Of a stretch of DNA of 21,178 nt, positions 8,613-14,938 are shown piece after piece (the stretch's first letter is position 1; each line of letters begins with the position of its first letter). A program made the position numbers and the translations under genes. This DNA comes from CAZJDM01 sp964544765 (GTDB lineage Bacteria; Bdellovibrionota_B; Oligoflexia; CAYFLR01): NCBI GenBank assembly GCA_964544765.1, contig CAZJDM010000073.1:1-21178 (forward strand), given 5' to 3'. Under the pieces are notes generated by a model that saw only the letters and a list, made by a program, of their open reading frames with translations, had not been told where the DNA came from and ran no database searches.

Positions 8613-10070
8613 CTAGGGTTTTACAAGCAATTTTTGTAAAAAGGTCCAAACCTTATCTACAGTGGCTATTTCCACACACTCTTTTGGAGAGTGCGGATCT
8701 AAAATATTGGGTCCCATTGAAATCATATCTAAATCCGGATATTTGGTACCTATAACCCCACATTCCAACCCAGCATGTATTATTTCTACTTTAGCTTTTT
8801 TGGGTTGATATAATTCATTGTAAAGGTCAGTACATGTTGTTAATAATTTTGAATCCATATTAGGATCCCAAGGAGAATAAGGATCGCACACAGACACTTT
8901 TGCTTGAACCAACTGACCAACGCTCATTACTTTATCGGAAATTTCATCTAATCGTTCCAGTTTTGAACTTCGTTGTGATGTCATAATATGAAAATATTCT
9001 TTATCTCCAGAATTCAATTTACCAGCTTTAGCCAAATTATTAGAGGTTTCAACCATATTATCAACTTCCTCTACAAAACGATAGACTCCGTTAGGCAGCG
9101 CGTTTAATGATCTTACTATGTTTTTCCCACAATCTGCTGAATAGATTGGCTGATCTTTACCTGACTCATAATATGAAGTATTAATTTGTAAATTAGGCTC
9201 GTTTGATTTATGAAGCTGCTGAATTCTTTCTTTATTTTGTTTTAGATACGCATCTATTTTTTGTAAATCCTGTTGTTTAGCAGAAATTTTAGCTTCCGCC
9301 TCACGCGGTATTGCATTATGTTTGGTTCCACCTTCCAAAGAAATCAACGAAAAAGAGAATTTATTTTGTAAGGTAGTCATAATTCCTGTAAGTAATTGAA
9401 TAGCATTAACTCTTCCATGATTAATATTTACTCCAGAATGTCCTCCCAATAATCCTTCTACCTTAATTAAATAGTTATGATTATCAGGATCATTCTTTTC
9501 TAGTTGAACAGGGATGTTAATATCTATCTGATTTCCCCCTGCACAACCTACGATGAAAACGCCTTCCTCTTCTGAATCTAAATTGATTAATTTTTTGCCT
9601 TTAAGAACTCCTTCTTCTAAATCATTTGCTCCATTTAATCCTGTTTCTTCATCAACAGTAAACAAAAGCTCTAAGGGTCCATGAGGGACATCAATACTAG
9701 CTAAAGCTAGGGCTACTCCAATACCATTATCAGCTCCTAAGCTAGTACCATCAGCAAACATCCATCCGTCTTTTTCAATCAATTTAATTGGATCTTTTGA
9801 AAAATCATGGGTTGAAGTTTCTTCCTTTTCACAAACCATATCAACATGAGACTGTAATATTATTCCAGGCAAAGATTCTAATCCTTTGCTAGCCGCCACC
9901 TTAAGAATTACATTTCCTCCTTTATCTTGATAAAAACTGAGCCCTTTCTCCTCGGCGATGTTTTTTAACCAAAGACAAACTTTTTCTTCTTGCTTAGAAC
10001 AACGTGGGATGGAACTCAACTGTCTAAAATAATCCCAAACTTGTTTGCTATTTATATTGTTACCTTCCAT
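8613..10070 (-). CDS. pepD: Aminoacyl-histidine dipeptidase (PepD, M20C)
   Basis: Cytosolic zinc dipeptidase that hydrolyses Xaa-His and many other dipeptides. The length (485 residues) equals that of E. coli PepD and the metal-site blocks are intact: 'LQSHVDMVC' (His75), 'SLGADNGIG' (Asp114), 'TVDEETGLNGA' (Glu141/Glu142, general base and ligand), 'LINLDSEEEG' (Asp165) and 'LDPHSPKECV' near the C-terminus (final His ligand). Other family blocks are 'GLLGGHSGVNI' and 'IHAGLECGV'. It starts at ATG 10070 with AAGGAG about 11 bases before. It follows the TrpC-like gene by 46 bases and precedes dacB by 51. Together with the dpp genes further downstream it suggests dipeptide use as a nutrient, or recycling of peptides released from the wall; the latter is inference. 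Confidence 0.94.
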   Translation of the reverse strand: MEGNNINSKQVWDYFRQLSSIPRCSKQEEKVCLWLKNIAEEKGLSFYQDKGGNVILKVAASKGLESLPGIILQSHVDMVCEKEETSTHDFSKDPIKLIEKDGWMFADGTSLGADNGIGVALALASIDVPHGPLELLFTVDEETGLNGANDLEEGVLKGKKLINLDSEEEGVFIVGCAGGNQIDINIPVQLEKNDPDNHNYLIKVEGLLGGHSGVNINHGRVNAIQLLTGIMTTLQNKFSFSLISLEGGTKHNAIPREAEAKISAKQQDLQKIDAYLKQNKERIQQLHKSNEPNLQINTSYYESGKDQPIYSADCGKNIVRSLNALPNGVYRFVEEVDNMVETSNNLAKAGKLNSGDKEYFHIMTSQRSSKLERLDEISDKVMSVGQLVQAKVSVCDPYSPWDPNMDSKLLTTCTDLYNELYQPKKAKVEIIHAGLECGVIGTKYPDLDMISMGPNILDPHSPKECVEIATVDKVWTFLQKLLVKP

Positions 10071-10116
10071 TCTTTATAATTCTCCTTGTATTTTAACTTA
10101 CATATTGTACATTAAG

Positions 10117-10731
10117 TTATTTGGTTCGAACGATTGCTCCAATACTAGATAGATAACTTTCTGTACATTCATCCTCATCTACTCCTTCTAATAAGATTTT
10201 GATTCTTCTAGGAATATGATCCATTAGAAAGAACGCTTGATCTTTTGAGCCAGTTTTGATGGCATATCCCTCTATATCCGTTAAAATACATGTTTCAATC
10301 ATTTCAATATTGTAAACGTCTTTAAATAGAAAACTGCCATAATCAAAACAAATTTCATAGTAATATTGAAGCTGATAGGCATCTAGCTTGGAATTAATAA
10401 TATAAACTCCATCAGCCCCCCTACGGATAAACCATTCTACTTCCTTTTTTTCAGAAAACAAGCCTTTTATCAATACAGGACAAGAAATATTTTCTACAAT
10501 TTTAGAAAAAAAGCCTTCTTGTTTGTAAAAACAATCAAAAGGAAGAATAATCCCTTTTATATCAACCATGTTTTCCATATAAGAATTTAAAAACCGAACA
10601 TCAGAGGATGTATTAATTAGCTCCTTCTCAATTTTAGGCACCTCTAGCAAAACCGGCTTAGCTGAGTTATTCAAATTATTAGCAACACCATGTTCCAAAA
10701 TTTCTCTTAATGAAGAATTTTTCCTAATCAT
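10117..10731 (-). CDS. Degenerate TrpC-like (indole-3-glycerol-phosphate synthase fold) protein
   Basis: About 204 residues with a recognisable IGPS-like beta/alpha-barrel layout. 'KPVLLEVPK' stands where TrpC has its 'AEIKR' strand, 'GIILPFDCFY' where it has the 'LTD..YF' strand, 'CPVLIKG' in place of 'PVLRKDF', and 'RRGADGVYII' in place of 'AAGADAVLLI'. Only some catalytic positions seem kept: the Lys of 'VLIKG', and Glu residues in 'LLEVP' and 'LLEGV'. The second Lys, the middle Glu and the Asn of 'GINNRDL' appear lost, and the phosphate-gripping C-terminal 'GES' loop is missing because the protein ends at 'SIGAIVRTK'. IGPS is normally about 250-270 residues. It is therefore unlikely to be a working TrpC, and no other trp gene is nearby. 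A GTG at 10740 is possible, but GGTGG placed five bases before the ATG at 10731 favours the latter. It is divergent from the response regulator gene. Confidence 0.6.
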   Translation of the reverse strand: MIRKNSSLREILEHGVANNLNNSAKPVLLEVPKIEKELINTSSDVRFLNSYMENMVDIKGIILPFDCFYKQEGFFSKIVENISCPVLIKGLFSEKKEVEWFIRRGADGVYIINSKLDAYQLQYYYEICFDYGSFLFKDVYNIEMIETCILTDIEGYAIKTGSKDQAFFLMDHIPRRIKILLEGVDEDECTESYLSSIGAIVRTK

Positions 10732-10843
10732 TCTTTCCACCGTTTGAAAAAAGCTTAATATAATCAGATTTTTTGAAATATAATAATACTATATTGATGA
10801 TATTACTTTACCACATAATTTTTCATAGACTCACCTACTTTTT

Positions 10844-10873
10844 TAATGATAGAATATCATTATACTAATGATA
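10844..10873 (+). promoter_or_regulatory. Three alternating 8-base sites with 11-base period upstream of the regulator gene
   Basis: TAATGATA (10844-10851), GAA, TATCATTA (10855-10862), TAC, TAATGATA (10866-10873). The middle site is the exact reverse complement of both outer sites, and the starts are exactly 11 bases apart, about one helical turn. As DNA it could be a cooperative operator. As RNA the middle arm could pair with either the left or the right arm, giving two mutually exclusive hairpins. It ends six bases before the GGGGAGG ribosome site of the response regulator. The arrangement is seen directly; the regulatory role is inferred. Confidence 0.55.
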
Positions 10874-10879
10874 TAAAAA

Positions 10880-10886
10880 GGGGAGG
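10880..10886 (+). promoter_or_regulatory. Ribosome binding site of the response regulator
   Basis: GGGGAGG sits four bases before a GTG at 10891 (and one base before another GTG at 10888). An in-frame ATG at 10846 lies inside the repeated-site array and has no ribosome site, so the GTG at 10891 is taken as the start. Confidence 0.65.
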
Positions 10887-10890
10887 TGTG

Positions 10891-12144
10891 GTGTTAAAAA
10901 GATTACTCCTAATTGACGACAGTGTAGTAATACACCGAGTCGTTGAGATAGCATTTAGTTCTTTAAACGTTGAAATCCACACTCGCGCAGAGGGGAAAAA
11001 AGCTCTAGATATCGCTCTTGAAATTAATCCATCTATCATCCTTATTGATATTTCCTTACCTGATATTCCAGGATATACTCTATGTAAACAATTTCGCGAA
11101 CATAAATCTTTTCAAAAAGTTCCTGTTATCCTATTAGCAGAATCTTATGAAGAATTTAACCCAGAGCTGGCTAAGAATTCTGGAACTTCGCATTACTTAA
11201 AAAAACCTTTTGAAGTTAACGAACTAATAGAGAAAGTTGGACAATTACTAAAAGAACCTTCTTATACTGAGAGTATTCCCGCTCCAAGAGCAAAAACCCA
11301 AAAAAGTGATAAAAAATTTCAAATACCAACTATACCAATCAAAGAGACTAAAGACACTTCTTCTTCTAATTCAACTACTGCTAAGAAAATCAAACCCTCA
11401 TTATCGAACAAGAAAAAGACTCAAATTAAATTAGAGTACCAAACACCAGACAATAAACAAGAAGATCAAACAGATCCGGGAATTAATCTAAATAAATATT
11501 TGACCGATGATCCCGGAACACCTGTTTTTGCGGACCATGAAGGCTCAGTTGAATCACCATCACAAAACTTTCCATCACCACAGCAAAAAAACAACCAAGA
11601 ATTCCAGTTAGCAGGTGAATTTCAAACAGAGGACGAGCAAAAAAATAATAAAGAGCCTTCTCCGCCTCATACTACTACTTCCCCATCTACTATTAAAAAA
11701 ATTCAAAAAGTAATATTATCCCAATTAAAAACAGATATTCATACTAATGTTCAACAAACAAAGAGCCAAATACAAACCGAAATAGTTGACAAACTACGCG
11801 ATGAACTAAAGGAATTCGTCGGAATATCATTAATTGACCAAAATGAAAAAATCCGAGAATCCTTTCTTGAAGAAAACAAAGCCTTATTTAAAGAAATTGC
11901 TTTATCAATCTACCAAGAAATTTTACCATCCCAATTAGAAGAAACTCTCTCTAAAAAGCTTGAAAGCAATATGGACTTAATAACCAGTAAACTAAAAATC
12001 GATGATACAATCTTAAAACAATGCATTACCGAAACTTTGGGAGAAAAAATTGGAGCCATTTGTAACCAAATGGTTCCTGATATTGCCAAAGTTTTTATTA
12101 ATGAAGAACTAAAGAGAATTACCGAAGAAAACATCTCTTTATAG
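10891..12144 (+). CDS. Response regulator with disordered linker and PopZ-like C-terminal helices
   Basis: A CheY-type receiver fills residues 1-120: acidic pocket D9-D10, phospho-acceptor D53 in 'LIDISLPD', and K105 in 'LKKPF'. The position normally Thr/Ser (after the fourth strand, 'VPVILLAES') is Ala83, as I recall for a deltaproteobacterial group with 'LLAG.FEPFD'. Residues ~125-265 are a Lys/Ser/Pro/Gln-rich, probably unstructured linker. Residues ~265-417 are amphipathic helices, likely coiled coil, ending 'MVPDIAKVFINEELKRITEE', which resembles the C-terminal helices of PopZ/DUF2497 and the tails of FrzS-like regulators. There is no DNA-binding or enzymatic output domain, so it probably signals by protein contacts, perhaps at a cell pole; that is inference. 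The start is GTG at 10891. It is transcribed away from the TrpC-like gene behind the triple-site array. Confidence 0.8.
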   Translation: MLKRLLLIDDSVVIHRVVEIAFSSLNVEIHTRAEGKKALDIALEINPSIILIDISLPDIPGYTLCKQFREHKSFQKVPVILLAESYEEFNPELAKNSGTSHYLKKPFEVNELIEKVGQLLKEPSYTESIPAPRAKTQKSDKKFQIPTIPIKETKDTSSSNSTTAKKIKPSLSNKKKTQIKLEYQTPDNKQEDQTDPGINLNKYLTDDPGTPVFADHEGSVESPSQNFPSPQQKNNQEFQLAGEFQTEDEQKNNKEPSPPHTTTSPSTIKKIQKVILSQLKTDIHTNVQQTKSQIQTEIVDKLRDELKEFVGISLIDQNEKIRESFLEENKALFKEIALSIYQEILPSQLEETLSKKLESNMDLITSKLKIDDTILKQCITETLGEKIGAICNQMVPDIAKVFINEELKRITEENISL

Positions 12145-12173
12145 AGCATAGACTAAATTTATCTTGCATAATA

Positions 12174-12201
12174 TTGAATAATTGTTTAAACGCAGTACAT
12201 T
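12174..12201 (+). promoter_or_regulatory. Possible promoter for the secreted-protein gene
   Basis: TTGAAT (12174-12179) and TACATT (12196-12201) are separated by 16 bases, 46 bases before the start of the next gene. Both boxes are only moderate matches and the region is AT-rich, so this is tentative. Confidence 0.3.
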
Positions 12202-12246
12202 GGTTTGTTGCTTTATTTAAAAAGTATTTTCTACGGAGTTTTCAAT

Positions 12247-12864
12247 ATGAAATATTTGCTATTTTTATCAATTGTTTTAGGTAGTACAAGCATACTAGAG
12301 GCAAAGATCGTGAAGTTTCTTTCTCAAACTGCTTCAGGATATGTTTTATCTAACCAAATACTTAAACGAGATGTCCAAATCAAACCCGAGGGATGTGAAT
12401 TGGCTTATAATTTGAGTGAATTAAAGAAGAATTGCCCAGATTGTAAGCAAAACCAAACAATTCAAAGTATTAGAGTAGCTTTTAAAACAAAAGAAGGTCT
12501 GACATATGGAGAATCTTTTCCGCTCAAACCACAACTGGCTCTATCTACTTTTGAAAATACTGCCATTTTTCATGACCAATATAGTGATAAAACAAACGAT
12601 ATGACCTTCACCCTAAGTTTTGATAATAAAACCATAACCTTTTCATCATCTAAACCAAAGTATCTACAGCTGGGTAACGACAAAGAAAAGAAACTAGTCA
12701 CAACTGAGAATTTTAAAGCTCAAATATCCCTATCAAAAGAAAATTTCCTTCTTCCCGATAAAATTACAATTATTAAGCATATAAAAGATGAGACATCCTT
12801 GTTCGAAAATTCTGTACCTAAAGAGGTTGTAAATATAACATGTAAATCTTTCCAACCTCTTTAG
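12247..12864 (+). CDS. Secreted protein of unknown function
   Basis: A 205-residue protein with a clean signal peptide ('MKYLLFLSIVLGSTSILEA', cleavage predicted before 'KIVKF'), so exported to the periplasm or beyond. ATG at 12247 is chosen because CGGAG lies eight bases before it and the signal peptide starts there; the frame is open further up to 12205 without support. The mature part is rich in beta-strand-like segments ('MTFTLSFDNKTITFSSSK') and contains 'GCELAYNLSELKKNCPDCK' plus a Cys close to the C-terminus. The four cysteines could form disulphides or, as CPDC, a redox or metal site. I do not recognise a family. It stands alone between the response regulator and the REFLTWLW gene. 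Confidence 0.75.
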   Translation: MKYLLFLSIVLGSTSILEAKIVKFLSQTASGYVLSNQILKRDVQIKPEGCELAYNLSELKKNCPDCKQNQTIQSIRVAFKTKEGLTYGESFPLKPQLALSTFENTAIFHDQYSDKTNDMTFTLSFDNKTITFSSSKPKYLQLGNDKEKKLVTTENFKAQISLSKENFLLPDKITIIKHIKDETSLFENSVPKEVVNITCKSFQPL

Positions 12865-12897
12865 TTTGATTAATCAGTGGTTCAACTCACTCCTACT

Positions 12898-12944
12898 TGC
12901 TCACTCTTCCTGCTACTGCTCACTCTTCCTGCTACTGCTCACTC
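12898..12944. repeat. 19-base tandem repeat, about 2.5 copies
   Basis: The unit TGCTCACTCTTCCTGCTAC occurs exactly at 12898-12916 and 12917-12935, then its first nine bases recur at 12936-12944. A shorter degenerate copy (CTCACTC then CTACT) precedes it from about 12885. It is noncoding, richer in G and C than its surroundings, and lies between the secreted-protein gene and the promoter-like sequence of the next gene. Confidence 0.85.
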
Positions 12945-12970
12945 AATAATAAATATTCGCGTACTTTATA

Positions 12971-12997
12971 TTGACAAAGAATCTTATTTAACATAAT
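12971..12997 (+). promoter_or_regulatory. Possible promoter for the REFLTWLW gene
   Basis: A perfect TTGACA (12971-12976) is followed after 15 bases by CATAAT (12992-12997), a 5/6 match to the -10 box. The spacing is short, which lowers confidence. It lies 64 bases before the chosen start codon and just after the tandem repeat. Confidence 0.45.
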
Positions 12998-13061
12998 TCC
13001 AGCAATAGATTATTAATATCGTCGTGTCTAAATTCATTTTAATTACGTAATGAGGGATCTT

Positions 13062-13646
13062 ATGACAATAACAGAAGAGCTTATTTCTTTATCTATTGCC
13101 AAACCTTTTCTAGCTAGAGAATTTCTTACTTGGCTCTGGCATTTAATTGAAAAAAATCACGGAGCCATTCAATTATCAAACAATCAAACAATTGAGATGT
13201 GGATAGACGATAAACTAACCTTAGAATCAACCTATACCGAATCAAAAACAAATCAGTTATCAGGTGGTAATCCCGCCGGTTCTATTGAAGCCAGTGCAGC
13301 TCTGAGATCCGGAAAACTCTTAAAAGAGGCTAAATTAGGAATTAGAACTAATGATAGGGAGTGGGTCTTCTCTTTGAGATCTGATGATTTTATAATTAAA
13401 GGACTTAAATTACCCAGTGTAATAACATCAGAAGAAGAACGTACTGTAGAAAGGTTACGTCTCTTAAAAGAATTTCAAAATATCGTGGACAATATTTATC
13501 AACAATTTTTTCAAATTAGAACTTCAGATGCTTGGACCAAAATTCAAAAAGATTTAGGTGATTGGATTCAAACTAAAGGAGCAAAATCTTTCCCAGTTCC
13601 AATAAATGATTCTCGTCAAAACACTGAAGGAATAAGTCTTCAATAA
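13062..13646 (+). CDS. Conserved protein with REFLTWLW motif (RdgC-neighbourhood type), function unknown
   Basis: A 194-residue soluble protein without signal peptide or membrane segment. The N-terminal 'FLAREFLTWLWHLIEKN', then 'IEMWIDDKLTLES', 'LSGGNPAGSIEASAALRSGKLLKEAKLGI', 'REWVFSLRSDDFIIKGLKLP' and a helical end ('ERLRLLKEF..IVDNIYQQFFQIRTSDAW') match my memory of a family of uncharacterised deltaproteobacterial proteins often found next to, or annotated as, recombination-associated RdgC. I cannot verify this, and no full-length RdgC gene is seen here. ATG at 13062 has GAGGG five bases before it; an ATG at 13050 lacks a ribosome site. The 178-base gap after it, before gap, is AT-rich and holds no convincing terminator or promoter. 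Confidence 0.6.
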   Translation: MTITEELISLSIAKPFLAREFLTWLWHLIEKNHGAIQLSNNQTIEMWIDDKLTLESTYTESKTNQLSGGNPAGSIEASAALRSGKLLKEAKLGIRTNDREWVFSLRSDDFIIKGLKLPSVITSEEERTVERLRLLKEFQNIVDNIYQQFFQIRTSDAWTKIQKDLGDWIQTKGAKSFPVPINDSRQNTEGISLQ

Positions 13647-13824
13647 TTTACTAATTTTTGTTATTTAGACATTATTCATAATTAAAGAGGGGTAATCAAA
13701 CAAGGTAACTTTAACGCTTATTTCTGTTGTATATTCCATCAATATTGGTTACTCTACATAATTATCTTTTATGTTTATTTATTATTAAATTTTAATATGA
13801 GATATTTTAAGAAAGGAACCTCTT

Positions 13825-14826
13825 ATGACAATTAAAGTTGGAATCAATGGGTTTGGTAGAATAGGTAGAATGGCGCTTAGAATAGCTTCCAAACAATCAA
13901 ATTTTGAAATTGTAGGAATTAATGATCTATTAACTCCTGACTATTTAGTTTACATGTTGAAATATGATTCAACCCACGGCCAGTTTGATGGTACTGTTGA
14001 AGTAAGGGACAACAATCTCGTAGTTAACGGTAAAACTATCCGTATTACTCAAGAAAGAAACCCTGAAAATCTTAATTGGGGACAAGTTGGTGCAGATTAC
14101 GTTATTGAGTCCACTGGATTATTCCTTACCCGTGAAAAAGCTGAAGGACACCTAAAAGCAGGTGCCAAAAAAGTAATCTTTTCTGCTCCATCCAAAGATG
14201 ATGTTCCCATGTTCGTTATGGGTGTGAATCATAGTCAAATCCAAAGTAACATGGATATGATTTCTGGGGCATCCTGCACAACTAACTGTCTAGCTCCAGT
14301 TGCAAAAGTATTACACGACAATTATGGTATTATCGAAGGATTAATGACAACTACTCACGCAGTTACCGCAACACAAAAACCTGTTGACGCGCCTTCGCTA
14401 AAAGACTGGCGAGGGGGTAGAGGAGCATTTCAAAATATTATTCCTTCCTCTACTGGTGCCGCTAAAGCCGTGGGAAAAGTTATTGCCGATTTAAATGGAA
14501 AGCTTACTGGAATGGCCATGCGAGTGCCAACAGCTAATGTTTCAGTTGTTGACTTAACAGTTCGTATAGAAAAAGCTACCTCTTGGGATAATATCAAAAA
14601 TGCAATGAAAACTGCTTCCGAAGGAGAACTTAAAGGAATTTTAGGCTATACAGAAGATTCAGTCGTTTCGACTGACTTTTTAGGAGATTCAAGAACCTCT
14701 ATTTTTGATGCTGGCGCAGGTATCATGCTTAATGATAATTTTGCTAAAGTTATTTCTTGGTATGACAATGAATGGGGATACTCATGTAAATTACTCGATT
14801 TACTAAGTCATTGGCATAACCAATAA
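13825..14826 (+). CDS. gap: Glyceraldehyde-3-phosphate dehydrogenase, NAD-dependent, type I
   Basis: Glycolytic/gluconeogenic enzyme converting glyceraldehyde-3-phosphate, NAD+ and phosphate to 1,3-bisphosphoglycerate in the cytosol. The Rossmann motif 'INGFGRIGR' (residues 7-15), Asp34 in 'GINDLL' (which favours NAD over NADP), the catalytic Cys151 in 'SGASCTTNCLAP', the base His in 'TTTHAVTATQ', the 'KDWRGGRGA' loop, 'SSTGAAKAVGKV' and the C-terminal 'WYDNEWGYS' are all present. The length of 333 is typical. The ATG at 13825 has AAGGA seven bases upstream. It is a single-gene unit closed by a strong terminator; no pgk or tpi follows. Cytosolic housekeeping role; high certainty. Confidence 0.98.
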   Translation: MTIKVGINGFGRIGRMALRIASKQSNFEIVGINDLLTPDYLVYMLKYDSTHGQFDGTVEVRDNNLVVNGKTIRITQERNPENLNWGQVGADYVIESTGLFLTREKAEGHLKAGAKKVIFSAPSKDDVPMFVMGVNHSQIQSNMDMISGASCTTNCLAPVAKVLHDNYGIIEGLMTTTHAVTATQKPVDAPSLKDWRGGRGAFQNIIPSSTGAAKAVGKVIADLNGKLTGMAMRVPTANVSVVDLTVRIEKATSWDNIKNAMKTASEGELKGILGYTEDSVVSTDFLGDSRTSIFDAGAGIMLNDNFAKVISWYDNEWGYSCKLLDLLSHWHNQ

Positions 14827-14852
14827 TGATACTGTAAATAATAACTCTTCTT

Positions 14853-14885
14853 AAGAGAGAGACTGTATTTGTCTCTCTCTTTTTT
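14853..14885 (+). terminator. Intrinsic terminator after gap
   Basis: Perfect 11-base stem AAGAGAGAGAC (14853-14863) with GTCTCTCTCTT (14871-14881), a 7-base loop, and a run of T to 14885. It starts 27 bases after the gap stop codon. Confidence 0.95.
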
Positions 14886-14893
14886 ATGCTTCA

Positions 14894-14918
14894 CTACCTA
14901 AAACTTTATCCTAGGTAG
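14894..14918 (+). other. Small inverted repeat in the leader of the methyltransferase gene
   Basis: CTACCTA (14894-14900) and TAGGTAG (14912-14918) are exact reverse complements around an 11-base loop, between the gap terminator and the methyltransferase start. There is no T-run, so it is not a terminator. It could be a repressor site or an RNA hairpin, or chance. Confidence 0.35.
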
Positions 14919-14938
14919 AGCCGTTTGTTGAAAAGGTT

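Noticed and set aside
10117..10731. A functional trpC gene of a tryptophan operon.
   Set aside because: It is too short, key catalytic positions and the phosphate loop are missing, and there are no other trp genes nearby.
10803..10826. A minus-strand 7-codon frame (MKNYVVK) preceded by AGGTGA, as a leader peptide for the TrpC-like gene.
   Set aside because: It contains no tryptophan codons or other attenuation signature and there is no terminator hairpin after it. At this length it is easily chance.
12885..12944. The tandem repeat as a CRISPR array.
   Set aside because: The 19-base units abut without spacers and no cas genes are present.
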